Shown: piece after piece, positions 9,726 to 17,141 of the stretch
How the letters are laid out: every line of letters begins with the position of its first letter
Position numbering within the stretch: the stretch's first letter is position 1
NCBI GenBank assembly: GCA_017473345.1
Contig: JAFULL010000081.1
Span: 1-32,284, forward strand
DNA from: Clostridia bacterium
GTDB lineage: Bacteria > Bacillota > Clostridia > Christensenellales > Aristaeellaceae
Reading direction: 5' to 3'
Length of the DNA: 32,284 nucleotides
The notes under the pieces: model-generated
Told to the model about the DNA's origin: nothing
The model's database searches: none
The model's input: only the letters and a program-made list of their open reading frames with translations
Program-made: the position numbers and the translations under genes

Positions 9726-10736
9726 TTATTTGACGCCTTTAAGGCTGAGCTGCGCAAAGCGCATGCAGCTGGTGCGGTGGCCAAGTGGGTCGTCGCCCAC
9801 GGGCAGCAGCTGCTGCGAACAATGCTTGCAGTCCTCTGTGGCGTATTTGCAGCGCGGGTGGAAGAAGCAGCCCTCGGGCGGGTTAGACGGGTCGGGCACT
9901 TCACCCTCCAGCGTTTCGCTGCGCTGATTTTTGGAAGCGATCAGCTTGGGCACGGAGGCCAGCAGCGCCTCGGTATAGGGGTGCTTTGGGTTTTCAAACA
10001 ATTCGTCGGTCTCGGCGATCTCAACCACCTTGCCCACATACATCACCACCACGCGGTCGGAAATGTGGCGCACGGCGGACAGGTCGTGGGCAACGAAGAG
10101 ATAGCTCATGTGGTACTCCGCCTGCAGGTCCTCCAAAAGCCCAAGCACCTGTCCCTGCACAGATACGTCCAGCGAGCTGACCGCCTCGTCACAGATGACC
10201 AGACGCGGGTTCATGGAAATGGCGCGGGCAATGCCGATGCGCTGGCGCTGACCGCCGGAGAAGGCGTGCGCATAGCGCGTCATGTATTCAGGCCTGAGGC
10301 CCACGCGCAGCATCATCTGCGCCACGCGGTCAGAAATGTCGTTTTTGTCGATCATTTTGTTGATGACCAGCGGCTCAGCGATCAGGTCGCGCACGCTCAT
10401 GCGGGGATTGAGCGAGGAATAGGGGTCCTGAAACACCATTTGAATTTCACGGCGGTAGGGGCGGATCTCCTCGCGGCTGGCGGTGGCCAGGTCGATGGTG
10501 ACGCCGTTTTCCGCAGTGTAGAGAATGCTGCCCTCTGTGGGATCCAGCAGCCTTACGATACAGTTGCCGGTGGTGGATTTGCCGCAGCCGCTTTCGCCCA
10601 CAAGGCCCACGGTTTCGCCGGCGTTGATCTCGAACTCGATATCGTTGACGGCTTTCACATAGCCGACCGTCTTGTTGAAAAAGCCCTTCTTGATGGGAAA
10701 GTATTTCTTAAGCCCGCTGACACGAAGGATCTGCAC
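9726..10736 (-). CDS. Opp-type ABC transporter ATPase, OppF-like (336 aa)
   Basis: One of two nucleotide-binding subunits of the importer. It has Walker [10 protein letters not shown], the Q-loop segment [16 protein letters not shown], signature FSGGQRQR and Walker [14 protein letters not shown], the form usual for OppF/DppF. The C-terminal oligopeptide-transporter extension carries a cysteine cluster around [15 protein letters not shown]. The start is GTG 10736, placed 8 bases after an AAAGGAAG site that overlaps the end of the OppD-like gene. It is translated with its neighbours as part of one operon. Confidence 0.93.
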   Translation of the reverse strand: MQILRVSGLKKYFPIKKGFFNKTVGYVKAVNDIEFEINAGETVGLVGESGCGKSTTGNCIVRLLDPTEGSILYTAENGVTIDLATASREEIRPYRREIQMVFQDPYSSLNPRMSVRDLIAEPLVINKMIDKNDISDRVAQMMLRVGLRPEYMTRYAHAFSGGQRQRIGIARAISMNPRLVICDEAVSSLDVSVQGQVLGLLEDLQAEYHMSYLFVAHDLSAVRHISDRVVVMYVGKVVEIAETDELFENPKHPYTEALLASVPKLIASKNQRSETLEGEVPDPSNPPEGCFFHPRCKYATEDCKHCSQQLLPVGDDPLGHRTSCMRFAQLSLKGVK

Positions 10737-10751
10737 GCTTCACACTTCCTT

Positions 10752-11735
10752 TCACAGCAGATGGCAGCTGACCGTATGGCCGGGCGCCGCTTCCCTGGGC
10801 TGAGGCATCACCCTGTCGCACAGTCCCTTCTGCGCGCGGCTGCAGCGCGGGTGATAGGGGCAGCCGGCGGGGATGGAGTAGGCGTCGGGCACATTGCCGT
10901 GAATGTATTCCAGCTTCTTGCCGCGTGCGTCGGTCACCTGAGGGATGGAGCGGAACAGGTCGCTGGTGTAGGGATGCAGCGGGTTTTGGAGTAGCTCGGC
11001 AGTATCGGCCATTTCCACGATACGGCCCAGATACATCACCGCCACCTTATCGGTGGTCTCGGCGATCACGCCGAAGTTGTGGTTGATCATCATGATGGAC
11101 ATGCCGTATTCCTGCTGCAAATCTTTCATCAGGTTCAAAATCTGCGCCTGCACCGTCACGTCCAGCGATGTGGTGGGTTCGTCGGCGATCAGCAGCCTGG
11201 GATGGCTGGCCAGCGCCATGGCGATCATGGCGCGCTGGCGCATGCCGCCGGACAGCTGGTAGGGATATTCGTCCACGCGCTGCTCAGGCTTGGCGATGCG
11301 TACCTTGCGCAGCAGCTCCACCGCATAGCCCTTCTGCTCGGACTTGGGAATGTCCGTATGCAGGCGAATGGCTTCCATGATCTGATTGCCGATGGTGTAT
11401 ACCGGACAGAACGACGTCATGGGCTCCTGAAAGATCATGGCGATCTCCTTGCCGTGCAACAGTTCCAGCCGCTTGTCACGCGGCGACAGCCTGGCCACGT
11501 CAAACGTGCCCTTCTGGCTGTGATAGAGAATCGAACCGCTTTCAATCCAGCCGTTTTCAGGAAGAATGCGCATCAGCGCGTTGGAGGAAACGCTTTTGCC
11601 GCATCCACTCTCGCCCACAATGCCCAGTGTTTCACCAACATTGATATCGTAGCTGATGCCGTTGACAGCGCTTACGATGCCCTCGTCCGTGCGGAAGCGT
11701 ACAACCAGATCACGTATTTCGACCAGCTTCTCCAT
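10752..11735 (-). CDS. Opp-type ABC transporter ATPase, OppD-like (327 aa)
   Basis: First gene of the transporter operon and partner of the OppF-like ATPase. It has Walker [13 protein letters not shown]-loop [15 protein letters not shown], signature [15 protein letters not shown] and Walker [15 protein letters not shown]. The C-terminal extension has the usual Cys motif ([16 protein letters not shown]). An AGGAGG site lies 9 bases before ATG 11735; GTG 11738 is an alternative start. A 155-base gap with promoter-like sequence separates it from the CBM9-like gene upstream, so it may be transcribed both from its own promoter and by read-through from the GRE operon. Confidence 0.93.
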   Translation of the reverse strand: MEKLVEIRDLVVRFRTDEGIVSAVNGISYDINVGETLGIVGESGCGKSVSSNALMRILPENGWIESGSILYHSQKGTFDVARLSPRDKRLELLHGKEIAMIFQEPMTSFCPVYTIGNQIMEAIRLHTDIPKSEQKGYAVELLRKVRIAKPEQRVDEYPYQLSGGMRQRAMIAMALASHPRLLIADEPTTSLDVTVQAQILNLMKDLQQEYGMSIMMINHNFGVIAETTDKVAVMYLGRIVEMADTAELLQNPLHPYTSDLFRSIPQVTDARGKKLEYIHGNVPDAYSIPAGCPYHPRCSRAQKGLCDRVMPQPREAAPGHTVSCHLL

Positions 11736-11818
11736 CACTGCGAGCCTCCTATGCTTTTTGCGTTGCAGATATCAACAGCGCGTTCGTCCTATGCAAATGT
11801 TCTCTAACTGTTGATTTT

Positions 11819-11874
11819 ATGATAGCACTTCTGTGCGTAATCGAACATTTTCAAAATTGACCCGATTTTGCACA
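11819..11874 (-). promoter_or_regulatory. Probable promoter region of the Opp operon with AraC-type half site
   Basis: On the minus strand there is a -10-like TATCAT (complement of 11819-11824). A GCAC-TTCT-GTGC palindrome (11825-11836) lies just upstream, and no good -35 is visible, as expected for an activator-dependent promoter. Further upstream, CGATTTTGCACA (11863-11874) matches the core of elements at 18941-18952 and 15562-15574. Function is inferred. Confidence 0.4.
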
Positions 11875-11893
11875 ATCCGCTACAAATACTGTG

Positions 11894-12553
11894 CTATTCC
11901 AGAATCATGTCTCCAAACAGCGTGGGCTGATGAAAGTCCGGCTGCGGAATCACAGCGGGGTCAAAGCCCTGCCACATACCGAAGTGCGACTGCGCCGTGA
12001 GCTCGCCGCAGATGTAGAAGTTGCCCTTCAGTCGGCGGCCGGATGCAAGCGGACTGCCGTACAGCTGGGTGATGAGTTCCATGGACACGGTGTAGCTGAC
12101 GGCCCACCACTTGCCGCAGTGCTTTGAAGCCTGCGGAGCAATACCCGGCGGCGGCACGGCAAAGTCGGCACGGTGATGGCGGTCGCTGCCAAAGCTTAAG
12201 AACATGGCGGGATAATCCGTCACTTCCAGGTTGAAATAATTGGGCGACGTTTCCGGGCTGCACTGCACAAAGAATTCCATACAGCTGTCATCGCAGACGC
12301 GTCCGCCAAAGTGGTGTACCTCCGTGCGGATTTCCTGTTCCTTTGCATACATCAGCACATGCAGTCCGCGGCTGTTCCAGCCTACGCGGGCATGGCAGGG
12401 CGGGCGGTAGCCCGTATCGTCCCACGGGTAATCCTCCAGTGAGGCTTCCTCCAGCGTGTTCCACGGCGCTGGAATCGTCTCAGGCTGAAATTCACCCTCC
12501 AGCGGCATCTGCCCGTATTCTTCCGGCAGGTAACGAATGCGATAGCTCCTCAT
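11894..12553 (-). CDS. Carbohydrate-binding family 9-like protein (219 aa)
   Basis: A single-domain beta-sandwich protein resembling the CBM9/DOMON-like domains that bind sugar chain ends. Typical segments are ARVGWNSRGLHVLMYAKE (~58-75), the DDSCMEFFVQ strand (~86-95) that carries ligand residues in this family, and the final GNFYICGELT. It has no signal peptide and no attached catalytic domain, so a stand-alone cytoplasmic role is likely. I chose ATG 12553 because the AAAGGAAG site abuts ATG 12559 with no spacer but leaves 6 bases before the second ATG. It follows the activase gene by about 13 bases and closes the GRE operon. Its role there is unknown. Confidence 0.7.
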   Translation of the reverse strand: MRSYRIRYLPEEYGQMPLEGEFQPETIPAPWNTLEEASLEDYPWDDTGYRPPCHARVGWNSRGLHVLMYAKEQEIRTEVHHFGGRVCDDSCMEFFVQCSPETSPNYFNLEVTDYPAMFLSFGSDRHHRADFAVPPPGIAPQASKHCGKWWAVSYTVSMELITQLYGSPLASGRRLKGNFYICGELTAQSHFGMWQGFDPAVIPQPDFHQPTLFGDMILE

Positions 12554-12566
12554 GCCCATCTTCCTT

Positions 12567-13421
12567 TCAAGCCTGTCTGCGGTATTTGGCAGGTATGTCC
12601 ATCTGGGAAAGCGCGTCAGCCAGCTGGTTCAGCCGGCTGGGTTCGGGGGGCTCAAACGTCTCTTCGTAGTTCCAGTCCAACAGGGGATATTTGGCGCCGG
12701 CCATGGTGTTGTACGGCAGCAGTTCCACCGTGCGCAGGGTAGCGCAGCCGCGCAGGCGATCGCCCAGCTGACGAATGTTTTCAAGGCTGTCGTTTACGCC
12801 GGCAATCACCGGCACGCGAATGGTAAACGGCACGCCGGATGATTTGAGCGTTTCCAGGTTTGCCAGAATGCGCTGATTGCTGACGCCGGTGTAATGGCAG
12901 TGGCGTTCATCGTCCATGATTTTAACGTCCATAAAGACGAATTCCAGCTTCTCAAGCGCCTGTGCAAATACGTCCTGAGCACAGTATGCGCTGGTTTCAA
13001 TGGCACGGTGCAGGGGCTTTAAGCATTCCAGCAGCTCCAGCAGGAACTGCGGCTGCATGAACACCTCTCCCCCCGAGAGCGTCACGCCGCCTTTGACGCC
13101 CGCAGGAAAGCTGCGCTTGACGCGCAGGGCCAGATCGGCCGCCTCCCAGTACTCGCCCGCAATACGGATGAGCCCCATGGGGCAATAGGCGGCGCAGTGC
13201 CCGCAGGCCGTACAGTCGTCTGACGTGGGACAGGCCCCCGCGCAGCGGCCGCACTGTACGCAGCCGTTGTGATTGCGGATGCGCTGGGGTTTGGGCAGAA
13301 GACCTTCCGGGTTATGGCACCAGCGGCACCTGAGCGGACAGCCTTTGAAAAACACGGCTGTGCGCAGCCCGTCTCCATCGTGTACGGCAAATTCCTCGAT
13401 GGAAAAAATCAAACCTTTCAT
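12567..13421 (-). CDS. Glycyl-radical enzyme activating protein, radical SAM (284 aa)
   Basis: Uses S-adenosylmethionine and an iron-sulfur cluster to place the glycyl radical on its partner enzyme. The radical-SAM motif CxxxCxxC is at C28, C32 and C35 (GCPLRCRWCHNPEG). An inserted ferredoxin-type region has two four-cysteine clusters (C54-C64 and C70-C80), as in activases of GRE dehydratases and decarboxylases and unlike the short PflA of pyruvate formate-lyase. The SAM-binding SGGE motif is at ~115-118. It starts 8 bases after the GRE gene ends, so the pair is co-transcribed. The first residues (MKGLIFSIEEFAVHDGDG) match the family start. Confidence 0.93.
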   Translation of the reverse strand: MKGLIFSIEEFAVHDGDGLRTAVFFKGCPLRCRWCHNPEGLLPKPQRIRNHNGCVQCGRCAGACPTSDDCTACGHCAAYCPMGLIRIAGEYWEAADLALRVKRSFPAGVKGGVTLSGGEVFMQPQFLLELLECLKPLHRAIETSAYCAQDVFAQALEKLEFVFMDVKIMDDERHCHYTGVSNQRILANLETLKSSGVPFTIRVPVIAGVNDSLENIRQLGDRLRGCATLRTVELLPYNTMAGAKYPLLDWNYEETFEPPEPSRLNQLADALSQMDIPAKYRRQA

Positions 13422-13429
13422 ACAACGCC

Positions 13430-15493
13430 TCAGATGCCGAATTCAGTTCTGGCGATGATCTGATCCTGATAGGCCTTGTCCAGCTCCACAAAGTGGCCGC
13501 TCCAGCCCCATACGCGCACGATCAGGTCGCCGTATTCCTCGGGATGTTCCTGCGCCTTTTTCATCTTTTCACGGTTGACGGCGTTGAGCTGCAGCTGATG
13601 ACCGCCCTGCAGCATGAAACTTTGTACAAGGCGCGCCACTTTTTCCACGCTGTCCTCCGCCTTAAAGACGGTGTCGTGCAGTTCGAGGGTCATGGGACCG
13701 CCGTTGACAGCCAGTGGAAGCGCGGAAAGTGCAAATCCGCGCAGAACGGACAGCGGACCCGTGCGGGTGATGAACAGCGCCGGAGAGAAGTTGGCAGGCA
13801 GCGGCTGACCGGCGTCGCGGCCATCCGCCGTTGCAGGCAGCTCGCGGGAGTGCCACAGATAGTACATGGCCGAACCGGTGCCCGCGCGGTAGCATCCGCC
13901 GCGCTCGTTGTGCAGGCCGTCAAGCGCTTCGGCAAACATTTTCAGCAGGCGGTTGCCCAGCATGCGCGCTTCTTCGTCGCGGCCAATCTTGGGCGCCTCG
14001 GTGCGCAGCCTGTGCCGCAGCTGTTCATGGCCTTCGAAGTTGGCTCCCAGCGCCTCCAGCAGCTCTTCCCTGCTTACGCTGCCCTCTTCAAACACAAACC
14101 TGCGCACGGCTGCCAGCTGGTCCACCGCGCAGGAAAAGCCCGTGCCATGTACGCCGTAGTTGTTGTACTTGCCGCCTTCGCTGATGTCGCGCTTGGCTTC
14201 CAGGAAGCCGCGCATCAGGATGGAGGCCATGGGCGAAGGCTCCATGTACAGGCAGGCATGCTTCTGCACCATCTTCAGCGCGCGGTTGTGCAGCCGGCAG
14301 CTGATCTCCTGCAGCAGATCCTCAAAAGTGGATGCATACGGCAGGCATTCGGAGATCACACCATGAGCGACCTCCGCCATGGGCATGGCGTCGATATTGA
14401 CGATATCCATCGACACATTGGGCACAATGTATTCCCAGCAGGCAGCCACGGTGTAGTCACGCGCATCCTCGATGTCGTACCCCCAGCGCAGCAGGCCGGG
14501 AATGACCACGTCGTCGTTGGCATACTGGGGAAAGCCCATGCCCATGCGCGTAAGCTGCGTGCCCAGCTCATACAGCGCCAGCGGGGTATTCTTGTCCACG
14601 CGCAGATTGAGCTTGGGATCGATCTGGCGAATGGCCAGACTGGCTTTCATCGCAAGCGTGGTCAGTTCGTTGACGGCACTGCTGCCGTCTCGCTTGCAGC
14701 CTCCCAGCATCAGGCTTTGGCCGTTGTCGCCCCACTGCAGGCTGTAATACAGGTCAGAGTCCACATTAAAGGACAGGAAAAAGTCCTCGATGAGCGAAAG
14801 TGCGCTTTCCTCATCCAGCAGGCCTGACGCAATATCCTTCTGGTAGAACGGATACATATACTGGTCAAAGCGGCCCACGGTGTTGTGGTAGTTGTCCGCT
14901 GCCCAGAAGCTGAAATGGATCATGCGGAAGCACTGCATGGCTTCCTCCATGGTCTGCGCCCCGTAGCGGATGGCCCGGCTCAGCGCCTGCGCACGCGCCA
15001 TGTCGCCGTGCGCTTCGTACAACTGAGCATAACGGTCGGCAAACTGTTCCACGGCGTCCAGCGTGCGGTCGGTATAGGCGGCAAAGGCCTTCGCGGCCTC
15101 ATCCTCCTGCTCAAGCCCCGCATGCAGGCGCGCCCGGCGGCCCTCAAGGCCCTCGGTGAGCACGGTTCCGTAATCACAGGCGATGTTGGTCACCTTGCCT
15201 TTTTCGTGCACAAAGTGACGGGTTTTGATTTCATCCATCTCGCCTGGGGCATAAATATCCGGAAACTCTATGATTGTTCTGAGACCCTGAATGTGCGTAT
15301 GCTCCATCCAAACCGGCTGTTCCATTTCCAAAAACAGCTCCAGCCTGCGGGTAACACGCTCAGCCATGGGCTTTGACGGATCGCGAATTTCATCACAGAT
15401 CCGCTGCCATTCATCCGGCATAAGGTTTCTGCGAAGTTTGCGGTGCTGCCGTTCTTCAATCCACTGCAAATGCTTACGAATCTGATCGTTCAT
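13430..15493 (-). CDS. Pyruvate formate-lyase-like glycyl-radical enzyme, substrate unknown (687 aa)
   Basis: A glycyl-radical enzyme by two signatures. The C-terminal motif RVWGWSGHFVEL has the radical glycine at about G663. The thiyl-cysteine loop DYTVAACWEYIVP has Cys at about 352 and Glu at 354. Other family segments are GRFDQYMYPFYQKDI (~207-221), PQYANDDVVIPGLLRWG (~322-338), KYNNYGVHGTGF (~442-453) and ALGANFEGHEQLR (~481-493). The loop is ACWEY, not the GCVEP usual in dehydratases, so this is probably a different subgroup. About 690 residues is shorter than most GRE dehydratases (~790-850). No microcompartment genes are nearby. A GGGGGGA site lies about 7 bases before the ATG. It is divergent from an AraC regulator and followed by its activase. 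The reaction could be C-O or C-C cleavage of a sugar-derived compound; I cannot tell which. Confidence 0.88.
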   Translation of the reverse strand: MNDQIRKHLQWIEERQHRKLRRNLMPDEWQRICDEIRDPSKPMAERVTRRLELFLEMEQPVWMEHTHIQGLRTIIEFPDIYAPGEMDEIKTRHFVHEKGKVTNIACDYGTVLTEGLEGRRARLHAGLEQEDEAAKAFAAYTDRTLDAVEQFADRYAQLYEAHGDMARAQALSRAIRYGAQTMEEAMQCFRMIHFSFWAADNYHNTVGRFDQYMYPFYQKDIASGLLDEESALSLIEDFFLSFNVDSDLYYSLQWGDNGQSLMLGGCKRDGSSAVNELTTLAMKASLAIRQIDPKLNLRVDKNTPLALYELGTQLTRMGMGFPQYANDDVVIPGLLRWGYDIEDARDYTVAACWEYIVPNVSMDIVNIDAMPMAEVAHGVISECLPYASTFEDLLQEISCRLHNRALKMVQKHACLYMEPSPMASILMRGFLEAKRDISEGGKYNNYGVHGTGFSCAVDQLAAVRRFVFEEGSVSREELLEALGANFEGHEQLRHRLRTEAPKIGRDEEARMLGNRLLKMFAEALDGLHNERGGCYRAGTGSAMYYLWHSRELPATADGRDAGQPLPANFSPALFITRTGPLSVLRGFALSALPLAVNGGPMTLELHDTVFKAEDSVEKVARLVQSFMLQGGHQLQLNAVNREKMKKAQEHPEEYGDLIVRVWGWSGHFVELDKAYQDQIIARTEFGI

Positions 15494-15513
15494 TCAGTTA
15501 TCCCCCCTGTCTA

Positions 15514-15542
15514 TTGACATTGTATCGCTTAGGTTGTATATT
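15514..15542 (+). promoter_or_regulatory. Sigma-A-type promoter of the divergent AraC gene
   Basis: TTGACA (15514-15519), a 17-base spacer and TATATT (15537-15542) form a near-consensus promoter on the plus strand, with a start expected near 15549. It overlaps the region that must also hold the promoter of the GRE gene on the other strand. Confidence 0.7.
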
Positions 15543-15566
15543 GTATTTATACATTCCACAACGCAT

Positions 15567-15585
15567 TTTGCACATTCCGTGCAAA
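15567..15585. promoter_or_regulatory. Perfect inverted repeat, likely operator
   Basis: TTTGCAC-ATTCC-GTGCAAA is a perfect 7-bp inverted repeat in the 111-base gap between the GRE gene and the AraC gene. It lies just downstream of the AraC gene's start site and upstream of the GRE promoter, a position suited to autorepression and GRE activation. Its left half resembles the element at 11863-11878. Confidence 0.5.
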
Positions 15586-15604
15586 GATTGGAGTGATTTG
15601 GGAA

Positions 15605-16519
15605 ATGTATTACCATCCGACGCATCTGCGGGATATCATCCATGTAGAAGAAATCTTCACGGTGCACTATTTTGAATACTACAAAGACTACACCTTCAAC
15701 GGCGAACAGCATGACTTTTGGGAGCTTTTGTATGTGGACAAAGGCCAGGTGCTGGTAACCGCCGGGCAGCGGCAGCTGTGTTTGCATCAGGGGCAGATCA
15801 TCTTTCATCAGCCCAACGAATTTCATAATGTTGCAGCCAACGGCACCATTGCCCCCAACACCATCGTGGTTTCATTCTCCTGCCACAATCCTGCCATCAA
15901 CGACCTGTGCGGCCGCATCTGCTACGTCAATCGGCAGGAACGTGGTCTTTTGGCCAGCATCATTAGTGAGGCTAAAAATGCCTTCTCCACCAATCTGGGG
16001 GATCCGGAGTATCAGAAGCTGGACGTGCTGTCCCAGCCAGCGTTAGGCAGCGAACAGATGATCCGCCTGCATCTGGAAACGCTACTGATTGGCTTCATCC
16101 GAAAAAACCAGCACTACGACCAGACCGTTGCCGCAAGCACCACCGCGCAGCACAACGCCGAGGCGCATTACTTCAACACCACCTGCAAATACATTGAAGA
16201 TAACATCGACAATGCGTTCACCCTCAACCATTTAAGCCAGCATGCCATGGTCAGCCCCTCCTATCTGGAGCGTCTGTTTAACCGTTATGCAGGCATGAGC
16301 GTGATTCAGTACTGCAATCACCGCAAAATCGAGCGTGCCAAACAGTTCATCCGCGAAGACCGTATGAATATTTCACAGATCGCTGAGTCGCTGGGCTTTT
16401 CGTCCATCCACTATTTTTCGCGCACCTTCAAGCTCATCGAGGGTATGTCGCCCAGCCAGTACGGCCGGTCGGTCAAATCACTGGAGGACCATTCTCAAAA
16501 GGTTTCCAGCACTGAATAA
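15605..16519 (+). CDS. AraC-family transcriptional regulator (304 aa)
   Basis: Sugar-responsive activator type. The N-terminal cupin domain includes EQHDFWELLYVDKGQVLV and GQIIFHQPNEFHNVA. The C-terminal AraC DNA-binding domain has two helix-turn-helix units (TLNHLSQHAMVSPSYLERLF and the signature MNISQIAESLGFSSIHYFSRTFK) and ends with GMSPSQYGRS. I prefer ATG 15605; GTG 15593 is in frame, but the GGAG ribosome site overlaps it. It is divergent from the GRE gene over about 110 bases, so the GRE-activase-CBM9 operon is its probable target. The effector is unknown. Confidence 0.9.
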   Translation: MYYHPTHLRDIIHVEEIFTVHYFEYYKDYTFNGEQHDFWELLYVDKGQVLVTAGQRQLCLHQGQIIFHQPNEFHNVAANGTIAPNTIVVSFSCHNPAINDLCGRICYVNRQERGLLASIISEAKNAFSTNLGDPEYQKLDVLSQPALGSEQMIRLHLETLLIGFIRKNQHYDQTVAASTTAQHNAEAHYFNTTCKYIEDNIDNAFTLNHLSQHAMVSPSYLERLFNRYAGMSVIQYCNHRKIERAKQFIREDRMNISQIAESLGFSSIHYFSRTFKLIEGMSPSQYGRSVKSLEDHSQKVSSTE

Positions 16520-16646
16520 CACCTGAAAATGTCGCATTACTCTGCAGATCAATACTTTTTTAAATGGCATTCGTGTTTGTGATCGAACTGCCCTGTTTCT
16601 CTCTTGCTCTTGACTCGCTTCGCTCGTTTCCTTATGGCTAAAGCTT

Positions 16647-16704
16647 TTTTATTATCTCACCGGCATAGCCGGTGGTTTTATCAAGCTAAAGTGAGACAAT
16701 AAAA
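16647..16704. other. Nested long-stem hairpin
   Basis: TTTTATTATCTCAC (16647-16660) pairs with GTGAGACAATAAAA (16691-16704) with one mismatch. Inside it, CACCGGC (16658-16664) pairs with GCCGGTG (16668-16674) and is followed by GTTTTA. The two stems share three bases, so they compete. It may terminate transcripts from either side, or it may be part of a small non-coding repeat. Confidence 0.55.
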
Positions 16705-16796
16705 GGCGTTCTCACCCGAACGCCTTTAGTAAAATGCTGTTGTCCACCGTCCAAAACCATTGATTTATAAGGCTTTCCATCAACATCCTATAAGAA
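16701..16796. repeat. Direct repeat copy 2 (~96 bp, intergenic)
   Basis: Counterpart of 3206-3301 in the same orientation. The perfect 10-bp stem (16702-16711 with 16718-16727) is conserved and the loop differs by one base (TCACCC against TCATCC). Divergence grows toward the right end. Confidence 0.8.
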
Positions 16797-16817
16797 CACT
16801 CGCATCAATAAGAAAAT

Positions 16818-16847
16818 GCTTGATCCATAAGGGATTGAGCGTTTTTT
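16818..16847 (+). terminator. Intrinsic terminator
   Basis: GCTTGATCC (16818-16826) pairs with GGATTGAGC (16832-16840), including two G-T pairs, around an ATAAG loop and is followed by GTTTTTT. Its orientation fits the AraC gene ending at 16519, though it is about 300 bases away. Confidence 0.65.
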
Positions 16848-16917
16848 GTTATCTTTGTTTAGACTCCTTTTTCGCTCTTTTTGCGTGAAAAATCACATTT
16901 CTCATCACATGCTCTTT

Positions 16918-16957
16918 CCTCAAAGCCTTACGCCATAAGGCTTTGAGGTTCTTTTTT
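16918..16957 (+). terminator. Strong intrinsic terminator
   Basis: A 13-bp perfect stem (CCTCAAAGCCTTA 16918-16930 with TAAGGCTTTGAGG 16936-16948), a five-base loop and a TTCTTTTTT tract. It insulates the pectin region from the regulator upstream. Confidence 0.8.
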
Positions 16958-17141
16958 GCGTCATAAAATCATGGTTTCATTAAGTTTGTCCAATTCAGCA
17001 TTTACCATCACACTTTCGTGACAGGTTAGCCCAAATACAACAGGAAAACTTCATTTTGCGGCGAATCTTTGCCATCAAAGGAGAAATTCCGCGGCCTCCA
17101 CAAGAAATCCCTCTTGGCAGCCGCGCAGAAAGGAAAAACTT

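Larger units (their letters stand above)
16520..17141. other. Gene-free hairpin-rich intergenic region
   Basis: No convincing coding frame was found in these ~620 bases. The stretch holds at least four strong stem-loops (16647-16704, 16702-16727, 16818-16847, 16918-16957) and the second copy of the ~96-bp direct repeat. It is more AT-rich than the flanking genes. Upstream of the gene at 17142 I see no clear promoter, only a TTTGTCCA sequence near 16985 that resembles part of the element at 30802-30830. Confidence 0.7.

Noticed and set aside
6447-10994. 1515-codon open frame on the plus strand
   Set aside because: Antisense to the clearly coding OppC, OppB, binding-protein and OppF genes. The product is rich in His, Gly and Gln without domains and has no ribosome site.
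13493-14827. 444-codon open frame on the plus strand
   Set aside because: Antisense to the GRE gene, whose family motifs are unmistakable.
13430-15493. Pyruvate formate-lyase PflB proper, or a microcompartment-linked diol dehydratase
   Set aside because: PflB has adjacent catalytic cysteines that are absent here, and no shell-protein, aldehyde dehydrogenase or phosphotransacylase gene is nearby.
3206-16796. The two 96-bp repeats as insertion-sequence ends or att sites
   Set aside because: No transposase or integrase gene lies between or beside them and the copies are imperfect, so only a direct-repeat flank can be claimed.
16520-17141. CRISPR array or riboswitch in the hairpin-rich gap
   Set aside because: There are no regularly spaced identical repeats and I recognise no known aptamer core; the stems look like terminators and dispersed repeats.
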